Assembly: GCA_026398715.1 (NCBI GenBank)
Contig: JAPLSI010000275.1
Span: 1-21,253, forward strand
Reading direction: 5' to 3'
Source: Gammaproteobacteria bacterium
Lineage (GTDB): Bacteria > Pseudomonadota > Gammaproteobacteria > Xanthomonadales > Xanthomonadaceae
DNA: 21,253 nucleotides
In this document: positions 15,285 through 21,253 of the stretch, piece by piece
Layout of the letters: each line of letters starts with the position of its first letter
Position numbering within the stretch: position 1 is the stretch's first letter
Position numbers and translations under genes: made by a program
The notes under the pieces: model-generated
The model's database searches: none
What the model saw: the letters and a program-made list of their open reading frames with translations, nothing else
What the model was told of the DNA's origin: nothing

Positions 15285-16421
15285 TTACTGTGCGGCGTCC
15301 GGATGCTTGAGCTTGTCGCCGACACGGGCCGGGCGAATTGCATCCATCACCAGGCCATAGCTGACCTTGTCGAAGGTGCGGAACACCATCACGTGGCCGA
15401 GGAAATCGTCCGGCATCTGCACCCGGTCGCCGTTTTGCGCGATCGGATTGCGGTTGCGCACGATGTCCGGGCGGTTCGCACCGCCATGCCACATCGAGAA
15501 CACCGTTCCGTTGTCCACGCCGCTGCTGCTACCCACGTTCAGGGCAACGACCATGCGAGGACCGGAGAACTTCAGGCCGTCGGCCACCGCGAGGATTTGC
15601 GCGCCTTCGGCAATCGACGGGGCGGCATGCGGCTGGAAGCAATTGCAGTACGGACGGTCTTCAACCGGCAGCACGCGATCACCGACGTGGACTTCGCGGT
15701 TCTCGTCGCGCAACAGCACGACCGTCACTTCGCCTTGCACGCGGGTCACTTCGCCGATGGAGTGAAGCATCATTTCGTAGCCAAGCTTGTCGCTGCCGTA
15801 GCCTTCGAACGGCGCATCGCCGTAGCCCCAGTGCGAATGCAGCTTGTCGGCGCGGAAGTCGACCGGCGTGGAACCGCCGAGGCGGCGACCGTTCTTCATC
15901 CCGCCCATGGCGTAGTAGCTGACCGGGCGCGCGATCTGCACCATCTGCCCGGGCGTGGCGCCGGACATGCCGCGGACATAGACGACCTGGCCGGAGCTGG
16001 TGAGCAGGCGATCCTCTTCAAGGCCGACTACGTACGGGAAGGACTTCGGGTCCTGCACGACGGTCAGTTGCTTGAGCCAGGGCTCGATCTGCGAAAGCGG
16101 AATCGTCTCGACCGCCGGGCCGGTACGGACCTGCGGTTCCGGGCCGGTGTCGGTGGTGATGCGCGGCTCGCCGTTTACATAGACCAGGCTGAGCACGTCA
16201 CCGGGATAGATCAGGTGCGGGTTCTTGACCTGCGGGTTCGCCTGCCAGATTTCCGGCCACAGCCAGGGCTTGGACAGGAATCGCGCCGAGATATCCCAGA
16301 GCGTGTCGCCCTTTTGCACGGTGTAAGTGGACGGATGGTCCTCGCGCAGCTCTGCCGCGAAGGCAAAGGTGGCGAGGGTGAGAAACATGGCAGTCGTAAC
16401 TGCAAGAAGCCGTTTAAGCAT
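15285..16421 (-). CDS. Exported LysM peptidoglycan-binding domain protein
   Basis: A 378-residue exported protein. MLKRLLAVTTAMFLTLATFAFA is a Sec signal peptide, with cleavage likely before AELRED. A LysM domain follows at about residues 33-82 (TYTVQKGDTLWDISARFL...NPHLIYPGDVLSLV), expected to bind peptidoglycan in the periplasm. The remaining 290 residues are a conserved beta-rich region without recognised enzyme motifs; it has a YCNCF pair and repeated VGDRV/VGDKL turns. I chose the ATG at 16421: the frame extends 10 codons to a TTG, but only the later start puts the signal peptide at the N-terminus. It is divergent from def (130-base gap), a conserved arrangement in Lysobacterales, with dprA and smg downstream. 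Confidence 0.92.
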   Translation of the reverse strand: MLKRLLAVTTAMFLTLATFAFAAELREDHPSTYTVQKGDTLWDISARFLSKPWLWPEIWQANPQVKNPHLIYPGDVLSLVYVNGEPRITTDTGPEPQVRTGPAVETIPLSQIEPWLKQLTVVQDPKSFPYVVGLEEDRLLTSSGQVVYVRGMSGATPGQMVQIARPVSYYAMGGMKNGRRLGGSTPVDFRADKLHSHWGYGDAPFEGYGSDKLGYEMMLHSIGEVTRVQGEVTVVLLRDENREVHVGDRVLPVEDRPYCNCFQPHAAPSIAEGAQILAVADGLKFSGPRMVVALNVGSSSGVDNGTVFSMWHGGANRPDIVRNRNPIAQNGDRVQMPDDFLGHVMVFRTFDKVSYGLVMDAIRPARVGDKLKHPDAAQ

Positions 16422-16459
16422 GGCTGCTATCCACCTGATTCCCCAAGACAAGTAGGGTC

Positions 16460-16490
16460 AATATAGCCCAAATCCGGGAGCAGATTGCAA
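16460..16490 (-). promoter_or_regulatory. Possible promoter of the LysM-dprA-smg operon
   Basis: On the minus strand a -10-like TATATT (16465-16460) lies about 40 bases upstream of the LysM start, with TTGCAA (16490-16485) 19 bp further upstream. The -10 matches consensus at five of six positions, but the spacing is long. Confidence 0.35.
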
Positions 16491-16500
16491 GCGGTGGGGA

Positions 16501-16506
16501 TACAAT
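16501..16506 (+). promoter_or_regulatory. Possible -10 box of the def operon
   Basis: TACAAT, five of six consensus positions, lies 45 bases before the def ATG in the divergent gap. No good -35 is seen at 16-18 bp, so the call is weak. Confidence 0.3.
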
Positions 16507-16551
16507 GCGGTCCAGACCCCTGTATCCCGCATTGCGGCCCCGATATCCACC

Positions 16552-17064
16552 ATGGCCAAACTACCCATTATCGAGTTCCCCGACCCGCGCCTGCGCACGA
16601 TCGCAAAGCCCGTGGCCAAGGTCGACGGAACCATCCGCAAGCTCATCGACGACATGTTCGAAACCATGTACGACGCCCCGGGCATCGGCCTGGCGGCCAC
16701 CCAGGTGGACGTCCACCAGCGCCTGCTGGTGCTGGACGTAAGCGAGGACAAGTCGAATCCGATGGTCTTCATCAATCCCGAGATCCTGGCCAGCGAAGGC
16801 AGCCAGGTCTACCAGGAAGGCTGCCTGTCCGTGCCCGGCATCTATGCCGACGTGAAGCGCGCCGATTCCGTGACGGTGCGCGCACTTGACCGCCATGGCG
16901 ACTCGTTAGAGCTGACCGCCGACGGCCTGCTGGCCGTTTGCATCCAGCACGAAATGGACCACCTGGCCGGCAAGGTGTTCGTGGATTACCTCTCCCCGCT
17001 CAAGCGCGAACAGGTGCGCAAGAAGCTGGCCAAGCAGCAGCGCGATTCCGACGCGGCGGCCTGA
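16552..17064 (+). CDS. def: Peptide deformylase
   Basis: A 170-residue metalloenzyme that removes the N-formyl group from new proteins. The three family motifs are complete: GIGLAATQ at residues 44-51, EGCLS at 89-93 with metal ligand Cys91, and HEMDH at 133-137 with metal ligands His133 and His137 and catalytic Glu134. Length matches type I enzymes such as the E. coli protein (169). The ATG at 16552 has no strong Shine-Dalgarno sequence but gives the expected N-terminus. It is the first gene of the def-fmt-rsmB operon; fmt starts one base after its stop. Its formylated substrates depend on Fmt, so the damage seen in fmt bears directly on this gene. Confidence 0.98.
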   Translation: MAKLPIIEFPDPRLRTIAKPVAKVDGTIRKLIDDMFETMYDAPGIGLAATQVDVHQRLLVLDVSEDKSNPMVFINPEILASEGSQVYQEGCLSVPGIYADVKRADSVTVRALDRHGDSLELTADGLLAVCIQHEMDHLAGKVFVDYLSPLKREQVRKKLAKQQRDSDAAA

Positions 17065-17065
17065 G

Positions 17066-17791
17066 GTGGCGCTGCGCATCGTCTTCGCCGGCACGCCCGG
17101 CTTTGCCTTGCTCATCGTGGTGGCGTACGGCCTGATCCTGCCAGCATCGGTGCTGGCTATACCCACGCACGGTTGCTGGAACGTGCACGCCTCGTTGTTG
17201 CCGCGCTGGCGTGGTGCAGCGCCGATCCAGCGCGCGATCGAAGCCGGTGATTCGCGCACCGGCGTGTGCCTGATGCAGATGGAGAAGGGGCTCGATACCG
17301 GCCCGGTGCTGTTGTCGCTGGAAACGCCGATCACCGACGAGGACACCGGCGGCAGCTTGCATGACCGCCTGGCCTCGCTGGGTGCGCAAGTGCTGGGCGA
17401 AGGCCTGGGCCTGCTGCGCGCAGGCACGCCGCCCATGGCGCGCGCGCAACCGGTCGAAGGCGTCACCTACGCCAGCAAACTGGACAAGGCCGAAGCACGG
17501 CTCGACTGGACGCAGCCCGCCGACTTGCTCGCGCGGCGCGTGCGCGCCTTCAATCCCTGGCCGATCTGCGAGGCGCAAGTCGCTGGCGAGCGCCTGCGCA
17601 TCCATGCCGCGCGCGCCTTGCCGCTCGACCACCATCAAGCGCCCGGCACGGTTCTGCTGGCCAACCGCGCGGGCCTCGACATCGCCTGCGGCGAAGGTGC
17701 ATTGCGCCTGTTGCAGGTGCAACGCGAAGGCGGAAGGCCCGTCGCGATCGCCGATTACATCAACGCGCGACCGCGCCTGGACGTGTTGTGA
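17066..17791 (+). CDS. fmt: Methionyl-tRNA formyltransferase with large internal in-frame deletion
   Basis: Fmt transfers a formyl group from 10-formyl-tetrahydrofolate to initiator Met-tRNA. The protein here has 241 residues against about 310 usually. It starts correctly ([17 protein letters not shown], one base after def) and then passes straight to [12 protein letters not shown]. Compared with E. coli Fmt from memory, about 68 residues (roughly 17-84) are absent, including the PDRPAGRG loop whose arginine contacts the initiator tRNA, and much of the first Rossmann half. The catalytic residues remain: Asn39 and His41 in [17 protein letters not shown] and Asp77 in KGLDTG. The C-terminal OB-fold domain looks complete. 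rsmB overlaps its stop by GTGA. It is probably inactive unless the gap is an assembly artefact. Confidence 0.88.
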   Translation: MALRIVFAGTPGFALLIVVAYGLILPASVLAIPTHGCWNVHASLLPRWRGAAPIQRAIEAGDSRTGVCLMQMEKGLDTGPVLLSLETPITDEDTGGSLHDRLASLGAQVLGEGLGLLRAGTPPMARAQPVEGVTYASKLDKAEARLDWTQPADLLARRVRAFNPWPICEAQVAGERLRIHAARALPLDHHQAPGTVLLANRAGLDIACGEGALRLLQVQREGGRPVAIADYINARPRLDVL

Positions 17792-19104
17792 CTGCAGCAC
17801 CTGGCGCCGCCTTGCGGGCGCTGGCCGCGCGCAGCGTGCTCGCCGTGCTGGCCGAAGGCCGTTCGCTGAAGGCAGAACTGGCGGAAGTCCTGCCGCAGAT
17901 CGCCGATCCGCGCGACCGGTCTCTGTTCGAGGCAATCTGCTTCGCGACCCTGCGCCATCGCTATCGCTACGAATATGTATTGTCGCTTTGGCTCGCGCGG
18001 CCGATGCGCGACCGCGACTACATCATCCACTGCCTGCTGCTGTGCGGCCTGGCGCAACTGGACGAATTGAAGTTGTCGCCGTATGCCGCGGTCGGCGCCA
18101 CCGCCGAAGCGGCGCGCGACCTGGGCCGCACCGCCCTGGTCGGCCTGGTGAATGCGCTGCTGCGTCGCGCCACGCGCGAGCCGCTGCCAAGCTCGGACGA
18201 AACCGCGGTGCGCACCTCGCATCCCGACTGGCTGGTCGAATCCCTGGGTCGCGACTGGCCGGACCAGGTCGATTCGATACTCGCCAACAACAACGTGGCC
18301 GCGCCGCTGTGGTTGCGCGCCAACACCCGCCAGGTGTCACGCGATGCCTACCAGGCCTTGCTGCGCAATGCGGGCATCGAGGCCAGCGCGCCGCCGTTTC
18401 CGCAACACGCACTGCGCGTGGACATTCGCCTGCCGCCCGAATCGCTGCCCGGCTGGCGCGCCGGCTCGGTGTCGGTGCAGGACGGCGCGGCGCAACTTGC
18501 GGTCGAGGCGATGGAACTGCAGCCGGATGAAAACGTGCTCGACGCCTGCGCAGCGCCCGGCGGCAAGTGTGCGCAGATTGCCAGCGTGCTCGACGCGACG
18601 GGATCGCTGCTGGCGCTGGACGTGGACGAGCGCCGCCTGCGGCGCGTGCGCGCCACGCTCAAGCGCCTGCAACTGGAAGCCCCCAACATCGCGCTGGTGG
18701 CAGGCGATGCGATGCGGCCCGAGGCTTGGGCCGATGGCAAGAAATTCGACGCGATACTGCTTGACGCGCCATGTTCGGCCACCGGCATCATCCGTCGGCA
18801 ACCCGACGTGAAATGGCATCGCCGCGCGGAAGACATTCCCGCGCTGGTCGCCCAACAAGGGCAGATGCTCGATGCGCTGTGGTCCGTGCTCGCGCCTAGC
18901 GGCCGGCTGCTTTACGCCACGTGCTCGGTGCTGAAGGACGAGAATGAGCGCCAGGTGGATGCATTTCTTGCGCGTACGCCGGACGCACGACCGCAGCCCC
19001 TCGACGATCGCTTCGGCCATGCCAGCGGCGCAGGCCGGCAACGCCTTCCTGGCGAGGACGGCATGGATGGGTTCTTCTACGCACTGATCCGCAAAGCGCC
19101 CTGA
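17788..19104 (+). CDS. rsmB: 16S rRNA (cytosine(967)-C(5))-methyltransferase RsmB
   Basis: A 438-residue SAM-dependent rRNA methyltransferase (formerly Sun/RrmB). Residues 1 to about 145 form the NusB-like RNA-binding domain ([51 protein letters not shown]). The catalytic domain has the SAM motif [16 protein letters not shown], Cys329 in LDAPCSATG, and the nucleophile Cys379 in [12 protein letters not shown], matching E. coli Cys325 and Cys375. Both cysteines are present, so it should be active. The start is GTG at 17788, overlapping the fmt stop as GTGA. The glycosyltransferase gene begins one base after its stop, so translation is probably coupled along the operon. Confidence 0.96.
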   Translation: MTAAPGAALRALAARSVLAVLAEGRSLKAELAEVLPQIADPRDRSLFEAICFATLRHRYRYEYVLSLWLARPMRDRDYIIHCLLLCGLAQLDELKLSPYAAVGATAEAARDLGRTALVGLVNALLRRATREPLPSSDETAVRTSHPDWLVESLGRDWPDQVDSILANNNVAAPLWLRANTRQVSRDAYQALLRNAGIEASAPPFPQHALRVDIRLPPESLPGWRAGSVSVQDGAAQLAVEAMELQPDENVLDACAAPGGKCAQIASVLDATGSLLALDVDERRLRRVRATLKRLQLEAPNIALVAGDAMRPEAWADGKKFDAILLDAPCSATGIIRRQPDVKWHRRAEDIPALVAQQGQMLDALWSVLAPSGRLLYATCSVLKDENERQVDAFLARTPDARPQPLDDRFGHASGAGRQRLPGEDGMDGFFYALIRKAP

Positions 19105-19105
19105 C

Positions 19106-20830
19106 ATGCCCACGCCCGCCGCCCTCGACGCCACGCAACGCCGCCAGTTGTACTGGTTGTTCGGGCTTGCGCTGCTGGTGCTCGGCGCCGGTTATGGAAT
19201 GCGCGATCCCTGGCCGGCCGACGAGCCGCGCTTCGTGCTGGTGGCCAAGCAGATGTTCGAAGGCGGCAGCTGGTGGTTTCCGCATCGCGGCCAGGAGTTG
19301 TATCCGGACAAGCCGCCCTTGTTCTTCTGGCTGCTGGCTGCCGCACGCGGCCTGGTCGGAAGCTGGCGCTGGAGTTTCCTGTTGCCGTCCCTGTTGTCGG
19401 GCATCGGCACGCTCTGGCTGACCTACGACCTCGGCCGTCGCCTGTGGAATCACCGTGCCGGCCTGTGGTCGGCGATTGCCGTGCTGTCCTGCCTGCAGTT
19501 CGTCTACCAGTTCAAGCGCGCGCAGATCGACCCGACGCTGGTGCTGTTCACCACGTTCGCGCTGTACGGATTGTTTCGGCACCTGTTGCTCGGCCCGAAC
19601 TGGCGCTGGTTCTGGATGGGTTGTTTCGCGGCCGGCGCGGGCGTGGTCCTGAAAGGCGTCGGCTTCCTGCCCCTGCTGGCGTTGATTCCCTATGCGCTGA
19701 TGCGTCGCCAGCGTTGGCTGGGCATCGCCGACCCGGGCAATGGCAATGGGTGGCGATGGGTGGGCGGTGGATTGCTGTTCCTTGTCGCCATCGCGGCCTG
19801 GTTGGTGCCGATGGTGACCATGGCGCTGGCCGATGGCGATCCAGTGCATCGCGCCTACCTGGACAACCTGTTGTACAAGCAGACGGCAACGCGTTACGCC
19901 GATGCCTGGCACCACCACAAGCCGTTCTGGTATTTCGGGCAAGTCATCGCGCTTTTCTGGTTGCCGTTCTCGCTGGCGCTGGCGTGGATTTGGCGCGACT
20001 GGCGCGACGCGTTGCGCAGCCGCGATGCCCGCATCTGGCTGCCGCTGGCCTGGGCTGGCCTGGTGTTGCTGTTCTTCAGCGCCAGTCCGGGCAAACGCGA
20101 CATGTACATCCTGCCGGCGTTGCCGGCGGTAGCCCTGGCTGCAGGTCCCTATCTCGCGGCGCTGATGCAACGCAGGAACTTCCAGCGCGCCCTGCTCGCC
20201 TTCTGCATCGCGCTGGCGCTGGTGCTGCTGGGCGTTGGCGTCGCTGCGCTGGTGCAGCCACCTGCCTTCATCCAGAAGCTGGTGACCGATCGTGGACTCG
20301 AGGGCGGTGCCGAGCCGCTGTGGTGGATGCTGGTTTTCGTCGGCGCAAGCGCATTGCTGGTGGCGACCTGGAAGCGCCGGGCCGGCGCGGGTATCGCAGT
20401 GGCCTGGTTGCTGGTGACCTTGTGGTGCGGTTACGGGTGGGTCGCCCATCCGGTGCTGGACCCGAGCAGTTCGGCCCGCGCCTTGATGGAGCGTGCGCGC
20501 GCCGTGGCAGGTCCCGACGTCGCCATCGGCCTGGTCGAGTGGAAGGAACAAAACCTGTTGCAGGCCGTCGGCCCGGTCCATGAGTTCGGCTTTCGCCGGC
20601 CCGCGCCGGAACAATTGCGCATGGCGGTCGAATGGCTCGACCAGGCGCCGGAGCAACGCCGCGTGCTGTTTTCGCAGCCACGGGCGGAAGCGCCCTGTTT
20701 TTCCGCAGCCGACCTGGAAACGCCGGCGGTGCGCAGCGTCGGCTCGGCCAACCGCCGCAACTGGTTCCTGGTGACCCGGGCCGGCATCACGCCGGCGTGT
20801 TTCGGAGCCGGGCTGAGCGACCCCGACTAA
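19106..20830 (+). CDS. ArnT/PMT-like glycosyltransferase family 39 membrane protein
   Basis: A 574-residue polytopic membrane protein of the GT-C/PMT-2 type. After a first membrane segment (about residues 15-32) comes the periplasmic loop with Asp39-Glu40 in WPADEPRF, then YPDKPPLFFW at 66-75, both typical of ArnT-like transferases that use polyprenyl-phosphate sugar donors. About ten to twelve membrane segments follow, then a soluble C-terminal region of about 130 residues. ArnT itself adds aminoarabinose to lipid A; whether this protein modifies lipid A or another envelope glycan cannot be told. It starts one base after rsmB, so it is in the same operon. It has no neighbouring arn genes. 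Confidence 0.87.
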   Translation: MPTPAALDATQRRQLYWLFGLALLVLGAGYGMRDPWPADEPRFVLVAKQMFEGGSWWFPHRGQELYPDKPPLFFWLLAAARGLVGSWRWSFLLPSLLSGIGTLWLTYDLGRRLWNHRAGLWSAIAVLSCLQFVYQFKRAQIDPTLVLFTTFALYGLFRHLLLGPNWRWFWMGCFAAGAGVVLKGVGFLPLLALIPYALMRRQRWLGIADPGNGNGWRWVGGGLLFLVAIAAWLVPMVTMALADGDPVHRAYLDNLLYKQTATRYADAWHHHKPFWYFGQVIALFWLPFSLALAWIWRDWRDALRSRDARIWLPLAWAGLVLLFFSASPGKRDMYILPALPAVALAAGPYLAALMQRRNFQRALLAFCIALALVLLGVGVAALVQPPAFIQKLVTDRGLEGGAEPLWWMLVFVGASALLVATWKRRAGAGIAVAWLLVTLWCGYGWVAHPVLDPSSSARALMERARAVAGPDVAIGLVEWKEQNLLQAVGPVHEFGFRRPAPEQLRMAVEWLDQAPEQRRVLFSQPRAEAPCFSAADLETPAVRSVGSANRRNWFLVTRAGITPACFGAGLSDPD

Positions 20831-20917
20831 GCGCCGCCGGACGGGCGGCCCGTGCCCGGCAGCGGCTGGGCTATCATATCGGCCGCAACCGCCGGCCATT
20901 CGCCGTTCAAGGTGATC

Positions 20918-21253
20918 ATGAAGATTCTGATTCTTGGTGCGGGACAAGTCGGTTCGTCGGTGGCCGCATCGCTGGCAGGGGAAAACAACGACATCACCGT
21001 GGTCGATACCGACCACCAGAGGCTGCGCGAGCTGGCCGAGAAGCTCGACATCCGCACCGTCGTCGGCCATGCCTCGCTGCCCAGCGTGATGGCGCAGGCA
21101 GGTGCCGACGAAGCGAGCCTGCTGGTCGCGGTGACTTCCAGCGACGAGGTCAACCTGATCGCCTGCCAGGTGGCCCAGCGCTTGTTCAAGACCGCCACCC
21201 GCGTCGCGCGCCTGCGCGAATCCGAATACATGGGCATTGCCGACGCGGTCAAC
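20918..21253 (+). CDS. trkA: Trk system potassium uptake protein TrkA (5' part, cut by window end)
   Basis: The first 112 codons of TrkA, the cytoplasmic NAD(H)-binding regulatory subunit of the TrkH/TrkG K+ channel. [12 protein letters not shown] contains the dinucleotide motif GAGQVG at residues 7-12, with Asp30 at the end of the second strand. [39 protein letters not shown] is the RCK_N continuation. The ATG at 20918 is preceded by AAGGTG at proper distance. It lies 87 bases after the glycosyltransferase gene; that gap has TATCAT at 20872-20877 as a possible -10. Complete TrkA has about 458 residues, so most of the gene lies beyond the window. Confidence 0.95.
   Translation, partial: MKILILGAGQVGSSVAASLAGENNDITVVDTDHQRLRELAEKLDIRTVVGHASLPSVMAQAGADEASLLVAVTSSDEVNLIACQVAQRLFKTATRVARLRESEYMGIADAVN

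Noticed and set aside
15199..15343. N-terminal extension of the dprA core frame up to 15343
   Set aside because: It overlaps the end of the LysM gene and reads an Arg/Ser-rich sequence unlike DprA; the correct N-terminus is in another frame starting at 15198.
16552..17064. Possible damage to def matching that of fmt
   Set aside because: All three peptide deformylase motifs and the normal length are present.
20833..20849. GCCGCC...GGCGGC hairpin after the glycosyltransferase gene as a terminator
   Set aside because: The stem is only 6 bp and is followed by CCGTGCCC with no T-run.
18896..21070. Minus-strand open frame of 724 codons opposite rsmB, the glycosyltransferase and trkA
   Set aside because: His/Gln/Arg-rich shadow of well-recognised plus-strand genes with no motifs of its own.

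Overview
The window is GC-rich, gene-dense chromosomal DNA from a gammaproteobacterium, most likely of the order Lysobacterales (Xanthomonadales). I infer this from the gene order LysM protein-dprA-smg-topA divergent from def-fmt-rsmB-glycosyltransferase-trkA, from a topA ending in a long Lys/Ala-rich tail without zinc fingers, from the DUF3667/DUF4286 pair, and from a REP-like palindrome typical of Pseudomonas and xanthomonads. The species is not identifiable from sequence alone. No tRNA, rRNA, CRISPR array, prophage or intact transposase was seen.

Left part (1-6270): the 3' end of an unidentified gene converges on a minus-strand pair, a DUF3667 zinc-ribbon membrane protein followed by a DUF4286 protein overlapping it by GTGA. 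Divergent from these are a MATE exporter and SppA. sppA is followed by a REP-like palindrome and a bidirectional terminator shared with a small lipoprotein gene on the other strand. An SDR oxidoreductase follows.

Middle (6271-13307): between the convergent SDR and DUF4124 genes lies a 439-bp nearly gap-free palindrome (6289-6727), the most unusual feature here. Each end is a hairpin of the same design: 12-bp stem, 5-nt internal loop, 7-bp ATTTTGA/TCAAAAT stem, 23-nt loop. The outer stems differ in sequence between the two ends but both remain fully paired. After it come the DUF4124 protein, an acyl-CoA ligase-type enzyme, a COG2509 FAD-dependent protein (converging on the ligase with a CTAG stop-codon overlap), and topA, which is transcribed toward the FAD gene.

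Right part (13308-21253): smg, dprA and a secreted LysM protein run leftward; def, fmt, rsmB, a family-39-type glycosyltransferase and trkA (cut by the window end) run rightward. Two of these genes look damaged. dprA needs one extra base near 15085-15091 to join its N-terminus to the rest. fmt is in frame but lacks about 68 residues after its first 14, including the region corresponding to the initiator-tRNA-binding loop of E. coli Fmt. The other genes look intact. Functionally the right part joins translation start and end processing (def, fmt), rRNA methylation (rsmB), DNA topology (topA), DNA uptake (dprA), the cell envelope (LysM, glycosyltransferase) and K+ uptake (trkA).
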